A stretch of DNA of 64,000 nt from Paracoccus sp. JM45 (GTDB taxonomy: Bacteria; Pseudomonadota; Alphaproteobacteria; Rhodobacterales; Rhodobacteraceae), in NCBI RefSeq assembly GCF_003590715.1, contig NZ_QQVY01000001.1:310001-374000 (forward strand), read 5' to 3'. The notes below the pieces were generated by a model. It was not told where the DNA came from, did no database searches, and was given only the letters and a program-made list of their open reading frames with translations. Position numbers and translations under genes: made by a program. Positions 9,312 through 18,750 of the stretch are shown piece after piece; position 1 is the first letter of the stretch; every line of letters starts with the position of its first letter.

Positions 9312-10806
9312 AGCCGGTCCCTGCCTGACGCGCACCTTGGCGTTATGCCTGACAGCGGCCATGACGGTCCAGCCGTTTGCCGCCGTCGCGCAACAGCCCC
9401 TGTCGGCCAGTGACTGGCTGTCGGGCAGTGTGCGCGGGCCGCAACGTGAAAGTTCGGCATGGCGGCCCGGCGATGTCGGCAGTCGCCGTCCGGACCGCAA
9501 AGGCCAGCCCAGCAAGCGCGCGGTTGCCGAAAGCGGTGCGGTCGGCGCGGTGCAGGTCACACGGCTGGACCAGACAAACCCCGATCACACCGGCACCCAA
9601 AGCGCCCGTCGCGCCGGTCTGCCGGTCGATCTGTGGGCCGGCAGCGATCCTGTCGTTCTGGCGCAGCTTGTTCTGTCCACCCCTGCCCGTCTGCCCGCGA
9701 TGCAGAACCTGATGCGGCGGGTGCTGACCGCACAATTGACGCCGCCGCAGCAAAGCAGCGCCGAATCGCCTTCGCATCCGGGACAGCTGTTTCTGGCCCG
9801 CGCCGACCGCCTGCTGGACATGGGTGCGCTGCAATCCGCCCAAGGCCTGTTGATTGCCGCCGGTCCGGGTGAGCCTGAAATCTTCCGTCGCATGTTCGAC
9901 ATTGCCCTGCTGGAAGGCGACGAATCACGCGCCTGCGCCATTATGGACAGCACCCCCGGCATCGCCCCCAGTTTCGCGGCCCGTATCTTCTGTCTGGCCC
10001 AGACCGGTGATTGGGCCGCTGCCGCCGTCAGCCTGCATGGCGCCGAGGCGCTTGGCCTGATCGACGAACGCCGCGCCATCCTGCTGACGCATTTTCTGGA
10101 CGACGCTTTCGTGGACAGCGACCAGTTGCTGGACCCCAGCGACCGCATGACTCCGATCGAGTTCCGCATCCACGAAGCGATCGGCCAGCCGCTGCCCACC
10201 ACGTCGCTGCCCGTCGCCTTTGCCCAATCAGATCTGCGGATCAACAACGGCTTCAAGGCGCGGGTCGAGGCGGCGGAACGTCTGGTGCGCGCCGGTGCCC
10301 TGTCACCCCAACAGCTGCGGTCGATTTATGCCGAACAGCGACCTGCGGCCTCGGGCGGGGTCTGGGAACGCGCCGGTGTGATGCGCACGCTGGAGGCTGC
10401 CTTGCCCACAGGCGATTTAAGTCAGGCCCTGCCCCGCGCCTTCGATGAATTCCGCACTGCGGGAATGGCCGATCTGCTGGCAGGCATGATCGCGCAGGAA
10501 CTGCCCGACAGCGATGACCCCGAAGCCGCGCGGATCACTGCGCTGCTGCGGGCGTGGCAGAACATTGCCCCCGTGCCGGAAGACGTCGAGCCTTTGGAAA
10601 CGCTTCCCCTGCCCCACGTGCCGGAAACGGCCAAGGGCGAGGCTTTGCTGACCGCGATGACCGATATCGACGCAGCCGTCGAAGGCGATCCGGCCCGCGC
10701 CGCACGCGGTGTGGCCATGCTGCGCGCGCTGGGGCTGACCGATGACGCCGACCGCGCCGCCGCACAGATTGCCTTGCTGCCCGAACTGTCCGAGGACCCG
10801 ACATGA
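9304..10806 (+). CDS. secreted helical-repeat-like protein of unknown function (500 aa)
   Basis: I do not recognise this protein. From the GTG it starts TKAGPCLTRTLALCLTAAMT and has an Ala-X-Ala style cleavage site near AVAQQ, so it is probably periplasmic. A basic, Arg/Ser-rich stretch follows (about residues 45-95), then roughly 400 residues rich in alanine and leucine whose helix-pair spacing resembles TPR/Sel1-like solenoids (for example LLDMGALQSAQGLLIAAG), with no catalytic motif visible. It overlaps the preceding gene by eight bases and the xerD ATG by four. An upstream in-frame start would place the signal peptide ~30 residues in, so the GTG is preferred. Confidence 0.7.
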   Translation: MTKAGPCLTRTLALCLTAAMTVQPFAAVAQQPLSASDWLSGSVRGPQRESSAWRPGDVGSRRPDRKGQPSKRAVAESGAVGAVQVTRLDQTNPDHTGTQSARRAGLPVDLWAGSDPVVLAQLVLSTPARLPAMQNLMRRVLTAQLTPPQQSSAESPSHPGQLFLARADRLLDMGALQSAQGLLIAAGPGEPEIFRRMFDIALLEGDESRACAIMDSTPGIAPSFAARIFCLAQTGDWAAAAVSLHGAEALGLIDERRAILLTHFLDDAFVDSDQLLDPSDRMTPIEFRIHEAIGQPLPTTSLPVAFAQSDLRINNGFKARVEAAERLVRAGALSPQQLRSIYAEQRPAASGGVWERAGVMRTLEAALPTGDLSQALPRAFDEFRTAGMADLLAGMIAQELPDSDDPEAARITALLRAWQNIAPVPEDVEPLETLPLPHVPETAKGEALLTAMTDIDAAVEGDPARAARGVAMLRALGLTDDADRAAAQIALLPELSEDPT

Positions 10807-11774
10807 GCGATCACCGTGCCATTTCGGATTTTCTGGATGCACAGGCCGCCGAGGCAGGGGCCGCGCGCAACACCCTGTTGGCCTATGGGCGCGATCTGCG
10901 TGATCTGTCCGACTGGCTGGGGCGCAAAAGGCTGACCATGGCCAATCTGACCCGCGACCAGATCGACGACTATCTGGCCCATTGCGACGCGCAGGGCCTG
11001 TCGCGGGCCACCCGCGCCCGTCGCCTGTCGGCCATCCGCCAGTTCACCCGCTTTGCACTGGAAGAAGGCTGGCGCACCGACGACCCCGCTTTGCGTATTA
11101 CCGGTCCGGGCCGTGCCAAGCGCCTGCCCAAGACGCTGGACCGCGACGAGGTGAATGCCCTGCTATCCGCCGCCGGTCGTCTTGGCCGGACCGAGCGTGA
11201 CCGCGCCCGCAACACCTGTCTGATCGAGCTGCTTTATGCCACGGGCCTTCGTGCAACCGAACTGGTGTCCCTGCCGGTGGCTGGCTGTCGCGGTGATCCC
11301 TCGGTGCTGGTGGTGCGCGGCAAAGGTGGCAAGGACCGCATGGTCCCGCTTAGCACCCCTGCAAAAACCGCATTACGTGACTGGATCACGCTGCGTGACG
11401 CCGCCCCGCAAGGTAGCCCGCTGTACCGTTTGTTGCAAACCAACAGCGCCCGCTGGCTGTTTCCCGCGATCGGCGCCGCAGGCCATATGCCGCGCCAGAC
11501 CCTGTCGCGCCTGTTGAACGAAATGGCGGTCGAGGCGGGGATTTCCCCGTCCCGCGTCACGCCCCATGTCATCCGCCACGCCTTTGCCACCCATCTTCTG
11601 GAAGGCGGGGCCGATCTGCGCAGCATCCAGATGCTGCTTGGCCATGCCGATCTTGGCACGACCGAAATCTATACCCATGTGCTGGACCAACGGATGCGCG
11701 ACCTTGTTTTGAACCATCACCCGCTGGCGCGCGTTGCCGGCGAATGCCGGGATACCGGCGACACCTCAACCTGA
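10803..11774 (+). CDS. xerD: tyrosine recombinase XerD
   Basis: Site-specific recombinase that with XerC resolves chromosome dimers at dif. The 323-residue protein has an N-terminal SAM-like DNA-binding domain (to about residue 100) and the catalytic domain with Arg in YATGLRATEL, Lys in VRGKGGKDR, the HVIRHAFATHLLEGG His/Arg pair, His in LLGHADL and the nucleophilic Tyr in TEIYTHV. All five catalytic positions are present. Length and the GADLRSIQMLLGH stretch fit XerD rather than a phage integrase. The ATG overlaps the previous stop (ATGA). Confidence 0.93.
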   Translation: MSDHRAISDFLDAQAAEAGAARNTLLAYGRDLRDLSDWLGRKRLTMANLTRDQIDDYLAHCDAQGLSRATRARRLSAIRQFTRFALEEGWRTDDPALRITGPGRAKRLPKTLDRDEVNALLSAAGRLGRTERDRARNTCLIELLYATGLRATELVSLPVAGCRGDPSVLVVRGKGGKDRMVPLSTPAKTALRDWITLRDAAPQGSPLYRLLQTNSARWLFPAIGAAGHMPRQTLSRLLNEMAVEAGISPSRVTPHVIRHAFATHLLEGGADLRSIQMLLGHADLGTTEIYTHVLDQRMRDLVLNHHPLARVAGECRDTGDTST

Positions 11775-11783
11775 TTTGGACCC

Positions 11784-13112
11784 ATGGACGATCCTTCAAG
11801 TACTCTCGACGCTGCTTTGTGGCTGACCGCCGCCTCTATTATCGTACTTCTGGCAATGTCGGCCTTTTTTTCGGGGTCGGAAACGGCCCTGACGGCCGCC
11901 AGCCGCGCCAAGTTGCGCGCAAGGGCCGATAAGGGCGATACCGGTGCGCAAGCCGCCATCGCAGTGTCTTCCGACAGCGAGCGTCTGATCGGCGCCATCC
12001 TTCTGGGCAATAACGTCGTCAACATCCTGTCGGCCAGCCTTGCCACCGCCCTGTTCACCCGCCTTCTTGGCGGCAGCGGCGTGGCCATCGCCACCATTGT
12101 CATGACGGTTCTGGTGCTGATCTTTTCCGAAGTCATGCCGAAAACCTATGCCATTTCCGCCCCTGAAAAGGTGGCCAGCAAGGTGGCGCGACCTATCCGT
12201 CTGATCACGATCATCCTGTCGCCGATTGTCACCGTCGTCCGTCTGATCGTACGCGGCATGCTGCGCATCTTCGGCATGAGAACCGATCCGGATTCCCATA
12301 TGTTTTCGGTCGAGGAGGAAATCGCCGGTGCGCTGTCGATCGGTCATGCATCGGGCGCTGTCCTGAAAGAGGATCGCGACCGTCTGCTGGGCGCATTGGA
12401 CCTTGGCAACCGCGCCGTCGAAGAGGTGATGTTGCACCGCAGCGAAATCCAGATGATCGACGCGGATCTGCCGCCCGAAAAAATCCTCGAGACTATTCTG
12501 GCCAGCCCGCATACCCGCCTGCCCGTTTTCCGTGACGAACGAGAGAATGTCGTCGGTGTCGTCCATGCCAAAGACCTGCTGCGCGCCGTCAACCGTGCCG
12601 TGCGCGAGGCGAATGACCCCAGTGCAGCGGCGCGCTTTGACATCATGTCTGTCGTCATGGCCCCCTATTTCGTGCCTGAAACGAGCGCGCTGGACGAACA
12701 AATGCGCGAATTCCTGAAGCGCCGGACGCATTTCGCGTTGGTCGTGGATGAATACGGCAGCCTGCGCGGGTTGATCACGCTGGAAGATATCCTTGAGGAA
12801 ATCGTCGGTGAAATCGCCGACGAGCATGACACCGAGGCCGACCAGACCCTGAAACCCAACGCGCAGGGCGATTATCTGGTCGAGGGTGGCATGACCATCC
12901 GCGACCTGAACCGCCAGCTGGACTGGACCCTGCCCGATGACGAAGCCAATACCGTTGCCGGTCTGGTCATCCATATGGCCCAGTCGATCCCCGAACAGGG
13001 ACAGGTGTTTTCCTTCCACGGTTACCGCTTCGAAGTGGTGACCAGACGTGAAAACCGCATCACACGCCTGCGTATCAGACCACTGGTGATGCTGAACGGC
13101 ACCGAAACTTAA
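11784..13112 (+). CDS. CNNM/HlyC-CorC family membrane protein with CBS pair
   Basis: Members are inner-membrane proteins linked to magnesium/cobalt efflux or resistance. The 442-residue protein has the DUF21 (CNNM) transmembrane domain with about four hydrophobic segments (residues 1-190, including FFSGSETALTAASRAKL), two CBS domains (about 205-335, with HTRLPVFRD and FALVVDEYGSLRGLITLEDILEE), and a CorC/HlyC C-terminal domain (about 350-435, with EANTVAGLVI). Older annotations call these hemolysins, which is not supported. It follows xerD by nine bases on the same strand and may be co-transcribed. Confidence 0.92.
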   Translation: MDDPSSTLDAALWLTAASIIVLLAMSAFFSGSETALTAASRAKLRARADKGDTGAQAAIAVSSDSERLIGAILLGNNVVNILSASLATALFTRLLGGSGVAIATIVMTVLVLIFSEVMPKTYAISAPEKVASKVARPIRLITIILSPIVTVVRLIVRGMLRIFGMRTDPDSHMFSVEEEIAGALSIGHASGAVLKEDRDRLLGALDLGNRAVEEVMLHRSEIQMIDADLPPEKILETILASPHTRLPVFRDERENVVGVVHAKDLLRAVNRAVREANDPSAAARFDIMSVVMAPYFVPETSALDEQMREFLKRRTHFALVVDEYGSLRGLITLEDILEEIVGEIADEHDTEADQTLKPNAQGDYLVEGGMTIRDLNRQLDWTLPDDEANTVAGLVIHMAQSIPEQGQVFSFHGYRFEVVTRRENRITRLRIRPLVMLNGTET

Positions 13113-13196
13113 CGCCTTGGGAATGCGCGGGCGGCTTGCAACCGTCCCGCATCACCCCTAACACGATTGCATCATTTTTAGCCGCAAGGGATCGTC

Positions 13197-15218
13197 ATGG
13201 ACATTGCTGCCCGCCGCACCGCCAACCCCGACCACTGGAATCTGGCCAGCGCGATCCGCGTTCTGTCCATGGACGCGGTCGAGGCCGCCAATTCCGGCCA
13301 TCCCGGCATGCCCATGGGCATGGCCGATGTTGCCACGGTCCTGTTCAAAAACCACCTGAAATTCGACGCCTCGGCGCCGCATTGGTTCGACCGCGACCGG
13401 TTTATCCTGTCGGCGGGCCACGGCTCGATGCTGATCTATTCGCTGCTGCATCTGACCGGTTACGAACAGATGACGCTGGACCAGATTCGCAACTTCCGCC
13501 AGATGGGGTCGATCACCGCAGGTCACCCTGAATACGGCCATGTCGAAGGTGTCGAAACAACCACCGGCCCGCTTGGTCAGGGCATCGCCACCGCTGTCGG
13601 TTTCGCCATCGCCGAAGAAGCCATGCGCGCGGAATACGGCGATTCGCTGTGTGACCACCGCACCTGGGTTATCGCCGGTGACGGCTGCCTGATGGAAGGC
13701 ATCAGCCAAGAGGCGATTGCCCTTGCCGGCCACCAGAAGCTGGGCCGTCTGGTTGTCATGTGGGACAATAACGACATCACCATCGACGGTCGTGTCAGCC
13801 TGTCGGATTCCACCGACCAGCACGCCCGCTTTGCCGCCGCCGGATGGCGCGTGCTGTCCTGTGACGGCCATGATGCCGCCGATATCGACCGCGCCCTGAC
13901 CGAAGCCGCCAAGGACGATGGCCGTCCGGTTCTGGTCGATTGCAAAACCATCATCGGTTTCGGTGCGCCCAACAAGGCCGACACCAACAAGGCGCATGGT
14001 TCGCCCCTTGGCAAAGACGAAATCACCGCGACCCGCGCCGCCTATGGCTGGGACGCCGAGCCGTTCCATATTCCCGATGCGATCATGTCCGAATGGCGCA
14101 AGATTGGCCAGCAGGGCGCGGACGCCCGCAAGGCTTGGAACGACCGCGTCGACGCCCTGTCCAGCGACCACCGCGGGGAATTCGCCCGCCGGATCGGCAC
14201 CGATACCAACCCCAAGCTGGAAAAGATCATCGCCGACTTCAAAGCGAAGACGCTTGAGGAAAAGCCCAAACTGGCAACCCGCAAATCCAGCGAGAATGTC
14301 TTGGGTGTGCTGAACGCGGAAATGCCGGAAAACTTTGGTGGCTCGGCCGATCTGACCGGCTCGAACAACACCAAGACCAGCGATCAGGGCATCTTCAGCC
14401 CAGAAGACCGTCTGGGCCGTTACCTGCATTACGGTATCCGTGAACACGGTATGGCTGCTGCGATGAACGGCATCTGGCTGCATGGCGGTTTCCGCCCCTA
14501 TGGCGGCACCTTCATGACCTTCACCGATTATGCCCGCGGCGCGATGCGTCTGTCGGCGCTGATGGGTCTGCCGGTTGTTTACGTCATGACCCATGACAGC
14601 ATCGGTCTGGGTGAAGACGGTCCGACCCACCAGCCGGTGGAACATCTGGCCATCAGCCGCGCCACGCCGAACACGCTGGTGCTGCGTCCCTGCGACCAGA
14701 TCGAAACCGCCGAAGCATGGGAAATTGCACTGTCGCAGGACAGCACCCCTTCGGTCATGGCCCTGTCGCGCCAGAACCTGCCGACGCTGCGCCAAGATGG
14801 TGGTGAAAACCTGTCCGCCAAAGGTGCCTATGTCCTGCGCGAAGCCATTGGCGGCACGCCCAAGGCGGTCCTCATGGCCACCGGTTCCGAGGTGGAAATC
14901 GCTGTCGCTGCCCGCGACGTGCTAGAGGCTGAAGGCATCCCGACCCGCGTTGTGTCGGTCCCCTCGATGGAGCTGTTCCGCGACCAGCCCGCCGCCTATC
15001 GAGAGGAAGTTCTGCCCGCGCAGACCGTCCGCATAGCCATCGAAGCGGCCATTCGCCAACCTTGGGACTGGCTGCTGCTGGGTGAACGCGGACAAGAGGC
15101 CAAATCGGCATTCGTCGGCATGCAAGGCTTCGGCGCATCAGGCCCGGCACCGGAACTGTACAACGACTTCGGCATCACCGCCGAAAAAGTGGTCGAGCAC
15201 GTCAAAGGCATGCTGTGA
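13197..15218 (+). CDS. tkt: transketolase
   Basis: Thiamine-diphosphate enzyme of the non-oxidative pentose phosphate pathway (and Calvin cycle where present), moving two-carbon units between sugar phosphates. The 673-residue length is standard. Motifs are [11 protein letters not shown], the HGSML stretch, the ThDP-binding GDGCLMEG with [10 protein letters not shown], and the pyrimidine-domain GIREHGMAA with the catalytic glutamate. [19 protein letters not shown] and the C-terminal domain follow. AAGGGA precedes the ATG. In some relatives tkt is followed by gap, but here a DMT exporter follows a terminator. Confidence 0.97.
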   Translation: MDIAARRTANPDHWNLASAIRVLSMDAVEAANSGHPGMPMGMADVATVLFKNHLKFDASAPHWFDRDRFILSAGHGSMLIYSLLHLTGYEQMTLDQIRNFRQMGSITAGHPEYGHVEGVETTTGPLGQGIATAVGFAIAEEAMRAEYGDSLCDHRTWVIAGDGCLMEGISQEAIALAGHQKLGRLVVMWDNNDITIDGRVSLSDSTDQHARFAAAGWRVLSCDGHDAADIDRALTEAAKDDGRPVLVDCKTIIGFGAPNKADTNKAHGSPLGKDEITATRAAYGWDAEPFHIPDAIMSEWRKIGQQGADARKAWNDRVDALSSDHRGEFARRIGTDTNPKLEKIIADFKAKTLEEKPKLATRKSSENVLGVLNAEMPENFGGSADLTGSNNTKTSDQGIFSPEDRLGRYLHYGIREHGMAAAMNGIWLHGGFRPYGGTFMTFTDYARGAMRLSALMGLPVVYVMTHDSIGLGEDGPTHQPVEHLAISRATPNTLVLRPCDQIETAEAWEIALSQDSTPSVMALSRQNLPTLRQDGGENLSAKGAYVLREAIGGTPKAVLMATGSEVEIAVAARDVLEAEGIPTRVVSVPSMELFRDQPAAYREEVLPAQTVRIAIEAAIRQPWDWLLLGERGQEAKSAFVGMQGFGASGPAPELYNDFGITAEKVVEHVKGML

Positions 15219-15248
15219 TCCCAAGAACCGTCCTTGGCGGAACTACAA

Positions 15249-15288
15249 TCGCCACGGGGAAGCATCCGCTTTCCCGTGGCGACTTTCA
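15249..15288 (+). terminator. terminator-like hairpin after tkt
   Basis: A 15-bp stem with one G-T pair and loop ATCC begins about 30 bases after the tkt stop; the following T-run is short and interrupted (ACTTTCATT). Confidence 0.65.
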
Positions 15289-15306
15289 TTATAGGGACCT
15301 GACCTG

Positions 15307-16242
15307 ATGCGCGCTCTTGCCCGTGCCTTTGCCCTGATGGGCCGCGAACGCGACGGCCTGCGCCAGCCACGGTCCGATCAGGCACGGTCCGATCAGGCAC
15401 GGGGCATCGCATTGTTGCTGGCCGCCGTTCTGGGCTTCACCCTGATGGACGCCACGGCCAAACATTTGACGCAGACCTATCACCCCGCTCAGGTGATCTG
15501 GGCGCGTTTCGTCGGCAATCTGCTGATCTTTGCACTGATCTTCCGGCAGGGCATGATCCCCCTGATGCGGACACGTCAGCCGAAAATGCAACTGGCCCGC
15601 GCTTTCATGCAACTGGGATCAGTGGGGCTGTTCTTTACATCCCTGCAATATATCGGGCTGGCCGAAGCGACAGCGATCATGGATCTTAATCCGGTTCTGA
15701 TCACGCTTGGCGCGGCGCTTTTCTTGGGTGAAAAAATCGGCCCCCGTCGCGTCGCAGGCATTCTGGCAGCACTGGTCGGCGCGCTGCTGATCATCCGGCC
15801 CGGTCTGGGCGTCTTTCAACCCGCCGCGCTTTTGCCGCTGGCGGGGGCTTTTACCTATGCCGCGGGTGCTTTGCTGACGCGGATGGTGCGGTCGGATTCC
15901 GTCGCCACCTCGGTCATGTGGTCGGCGGTTGTCGGAACGGTCGCGACCAGTCTTGTGGCACCATTCTTCTGGCAACCGATTGCGGCAGGCGATCTTTGGG
16001 CCTTTGCCCTTTTGGGGATTTTCGGCACCGTCAGCCAATATCTGCTCGTCCGCGCCTTCAGCGCCGCCGAGGCAGGGGCATTGGCGCCTTTCGGCTATAC
16101 CGGTCTGATCTGGGCGGGCGTCTGGGGTTGGCTGTTTTTCGACAACCTGCCCGACAACTGGACGATTGCGGGCGCGACGCTTATCGTTGTGGCGGGCCTG
16201 TATGTCTGGTCGCGTGAAGCCCGCGTGACAAAGGGGGCGTGA
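15307..16242 (+). CDS. DMT superfamily (EamA) transporter
   Basis: A 311-residue inner-membrane protein of the drug/metabolite transporter superfamily with ten predicted helices in two EamA halves. Recognisable EamA features are the VIWARFVGNLL and LGEKIGPRRVAGILAALVGALLIIRPG stretches. Substrate is unknown. The cytosolic N-terminal tail of about 30 residues contains a perfect 15-base tandem duplication that repeats RSDQA twice. The stop overlaps the ATG of the acyltransferase gene by one base (TGATG), so they are coupled. Confidence 0.88.
   Translation: MRALARAFALMGRERDGLRQPRSDQARSDQARGIALLLAAVLGFTLMDATAKHLTQTYHPAQVIWARFVGNLLIFALIFRQGMIPLMRTRQPKMQLARAFMQLGSVGLFFTSLQYIGLAEATAIMDLNPVLITLGAALFLGEKIGPRRVAGILAALVGALLIIRPGLGVFQPAALLPLAGAFTYAAGALLTRMVRSDSVATSVMWSAVVGTVATSLVAPFFWQPIAAGDLWAFALLGIFGTVSQYLLVRAFSAAEAGALAPFGYTGLIWAGVWGWLFFDNLPDNWTIAGATLIVVAGLYVWSREARVTKGA
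15371..15400. repeat. two perfect 15-bp tandem repeats inside a DMT transporter gene
   Basis: The unit GGTCCGATCAGGCAC occurs twice back to back and keeps the frame (RSDQA RSDQA), near the start of the gene before the first helix. Confidence 0.9.
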
Positions 16243-17111
16243 TGCGCGACGAACAACCCTCGGTCATGGATCGGGTAGCGAATTCCGCATTTCTGGCGAT
16301 CATCGCGATGGCAAGGCTGCTGCCCTATGACCGCCGCATTCCGGCGATGGGTTGGGTGTTTTCGCGCGTGATCGCACCGGTCGCAGGTTGGCGGACCCGT
16401 ATCCGCGACAACCTGCATCTGGCCCGCCCCGATCTGACCAAGCCCGAGGTCGAGGCGCTTGTCCGCGCTGTCCCCGACAATGCAGGCAGATCACTGGCCG
16501 AGATTTACGCAGGTGAGGAATTCACCCGACGCATCCACGAAGACGACCCGCTGGAAGGTCCCGGCCTGCCCGCATTGGAAGCCGCTTTCGAAGAAGGTCG
16601 CCCTGTCATTCTGGCCTGCGCGCATTTTGGCAATTACGACGCCATGCGGGCCGCACTGACGGGACGGGGCTGGCCCGTGGGGGCGCTTTACCGCCCGATG
16701 AACAATCAGGCCTTTAACCGCCATTACATCCCGGCCATCACCGCCATTGCGGAACCCATCTTTCCCCGTGGCCGATCAGGCTTTGCCGCGATGCTGCGTT
16801 TTCTGAAAGGCGGCGGCGGGCTGGCATTGGGGTTCGACCAATATCTGCGCGACGGGGCCGAGCTGCGGTTCTTTGACCTGCCGACCAAAACCGTGCTGAC
16901 ACCTGCCGAGCTGGCCGCCCGCTATGACGCGCTGCTGGTGCCGATTTCGGGAATTCGCCAGCCCGACGGCCTCGCCTTTCGCGTGCATGTCGGGGAACCT
17001 GTCGAACAGGACGAACCACGCCGGATGATGCAGGCCCTGAACGACGATCTGGAAAGGTTGATCCGCCAGCATATGGACCAATGGTTCTGGATACATCGCC
17101 GCTGGAAATGA
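16242..17111 (+). CDS. LpxL/HtrB-family lauroyl-type acyltransferase
   Basis: A 289-residue lysophospholipid/lipid A acyltransferase-type membrane-associated enzyme. It shows the LpxL family features: an N-terminal hydrophobic segment (VANSAFLAIIAMARLLPY), the ACAHFGNYD block in place of the HX4D acyltransferase motif, YRPMNN, the GRSGFAAMLRFLKGGGGLALGFDQ block and a terminal HMDQWFWIHRRW. This C-terminal WFWIHRRW is very typical. It may acylate lipid A or another lipid; which cannot be told. ATG preferred over the overlapping GTG; AAGGGGG precedes it. It is translationally coupled to the DMT gene. Confidence 0.88.
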   Translation: MRDEQPSVMDRVANSAFLAIIAMARLLPYDRRIPAMGWVFSRVIAPVAGWRTRIRDNLHLARPDLTKPEVEALVRAVPDNAGRSLAEIYAGEEFTRRIHEDDPLEGPGLPALEAAFEEGRPVILACAHFGNYDAMRAALTGRGWPVGALYRPMNNQAFNRHYIPAITAIAEPIFPRGRSGFAAMLRFLKGGGGLALGFDQYLRDGAELRFFDLPTKTVLTPAELAARYDALLVPISGIRQPDGLAFRVHVGEPVEQDEPRRMMQALNDDLERLIRQHMDQWFWIHRRWK

Positions 17112-17124
17112 CCCGCGCATAAGA

Positions 17125-17154
17125 AAACGGCCCAAGGAAAACCTTGGGCCGTTT
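17125..17154. terminator. bidirectional terminator between acyltransferase and DAHP synthase genes
   Basis: A perfect 13-bp stem (AAACGGCCCAAGG and complement) with loop AAAA between two convergent stops; T-runs on both strands come from the stem ends. Confidence 0.85.
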
Positions 17155-17172
17155 CATTTGGTGTCAGCAGTT

Positions 17173-18582
17173 TCAGACCGCTTTGGCAGCCAGTTCGGCG
17201 GCAGCGCCTTCGCGACGCGCGCGCAGTTCTTCGGCCACTAAGAATGCCAGTTCCAGCGACTGGCTTGCGTTCAGGCGCGGATCGCAAGCCGTGTGGTAAC
17301 GGTCCGACAGATCCTCATCGGTCACAGCGCGGACGCCGCCGGTGCATTCGGTCACGTCCTTGCCGGTCATCTCGAAGTGCACACCACCGGGAATGGTACC
17401 CTCGGCCTGATGCACGCCAAAGAATTCGCGGACTTCGCGCAGGATCGAATCAAACGCGCGGGTTTTGTAACCGGTCGAGGATTTGATGACGTTGCCGTGC
17501 ATCGGATCACAGGACCAGACGACCTTCGCTCCCTCTTCCTTGACGGCCTGAACCAGACGCGGCAGGTGGTCGCCGACCTTACCGGCACCAAAGCGTGCGA
17601 TCAGGGTCAGACGGCCCGCCTCGTTTTCGGGGTTCAGCTTGGCCATCAGCACCTTCAGGTCGTCCGCCGTGGTCGAGGGACCGCACTTCAGACCGATCGG
17701 GTTCTGCACACCACGGGCAAATTCGACATGCGCGCCGTCAGGCTGACGGGTGCGATCGCCGATCCAGATCATGTGACCCGAACCCGCCACCGGCAGACCC
17801 GAGGTCGAATCGATGCGTGCCAAAGCCTCTTCGTATTCCAGCAACAGCGCTTCGTGGCTGGTATAGAAATCGACCTTGGACAGCTGGTGCGCGGTGTCGG
17901 AATTGACGCCAGCGGCCTGCATGAAGGCCATCGCATCACTGATCCGGCCTGCAATTTCACGGTATTTCGCCGCCTCGGGGCCGCCCACAAAATCAGCGAT
18001 CCAGCTTTGGACGCGTTGCATATCGGCAAAACCGCCGGTGCTGAAGGCCCGCAGCAGGTTCAGCGACGCCGCTGCCTGCGTATAGGCCGCCAGCATCCGC
18101 TGGGGGTCGGGAATGCGGGCTTCGGGGGTGAAATCAAAGCCGTTGATGATGTCACCACGATAGCTGGGCAATTCCGTACCACTGATTGTTTCGGTGGGCG
18201 CACTGCGCGGCTTGGCGAACTGGCCCGCCATACGGCCAACCTTGACCACAGGCATCTGCGCGCCCCAGGTCAGCACGACCGCCATCTGCAGGATCACCTT
18301 GAAGGTGTCGCGCAGATTATCGGCGCTGAATTCGCTGAAGCTTTCGGCGCAATCGCCGCCTTGCAACAGGAAACCACGGCCTTCCGACACATCGGCCAGC
18401 TGTGATTTAAGGCGACGCGCCTCGCCTGCGAACACCAGCGGCGGATAACGGCGCAGTTGTTCCTCAACTGCCTCCAGCGCCGGTGAATCAAGATAATCCG
18501 GCATCTGGACGCGCGGATAGGCGCGCCAGCCTGCCTTGTCCCAGTTCTGGGTGGCGGCGGTCTTGCGGTTCTCCTGCGTCAT
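17173..18582 (-). CDS. class II 3-deoxy-7-phosphoheptulonate synthase
   Basis: First step of the shikimate pathway, joining phosphoenolpyruvate and erythrose 4-phosphate. The 469-residue protein belongs to the class II (plant/actinobacterial-type) family: [19 protein letters not shown] at the N-terminus, then [42 protein letters not shown], the [10 protein letters not shown] block, and the metal-binding SCDPMHGN and [11 protein letters not shown] near the end. All are very characteristic. Together with aroKB it makes this segment rich in aromatic biosynthesis. It is divergent from the GlxA-type regulator across 168 bases. Confidence 0.95.
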   Translation of the reverse strand: MTQENRKTAATQNWDKAGWRAYPRVQMPDYLDSPALEAVEEQLRRYPPLVFAGEARRLKSQLADVSEGRGFLLQGGDCAESFSEFSADNLRDTFKVILQMAVVLTWGAQMPVVKVGRMAGQFAKPRSAPTETISGTELPSYRGDIINGFDFTPEARIPDPQRMLAAYTQAAASLNLLRAFSTGGFADMQRVQSWIADFVGGPEAAKYREIAGRISDAMAFMQAAGVNSDTAHQLSKVDFYTSHEALLLEYEEALARIDSTSGLPVAGSGHMIWIGDRTRQPDGAHVEFARGVQNPIGLKCGPSTTADDLKVLMAKLNPENEAGRLTLIARFGAGKVGDHLPRLVQAVKEEGAKVVWSCDPMHGNVIKSSTGYKTRAFDSILREVREFFGVHQAEGTIPGGVHFEMTGKDVTECTGGVRAVTDEDLSDRYHTACDPRLNASQSLELAFLVAEELRARREGAAAELAAKAV

Positions 18583-18750
18583 GTCCTGCGCTCCTTGGAA
18601 AAATTGTCGGGCTGGTATAGTCGGGAACGGCCGTCAGGGAAAGACCTTGCTGCCGTGTTAGGCAGTGTTTCCGTCCAAAGGACTGCGACACTTGCCGTGG
18701 ATCGGAAAGCCTGTTTGGCTGCGGGTCTTAGACAGGTCAAAGACACCCAT

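Noticed and set aside
11784..13112. Hemolysin
   Set aside because: The domains (DUF21, CBS pair, CorC/HlyC) are those of CNNM-type transporters; the hemolysin name is historical.
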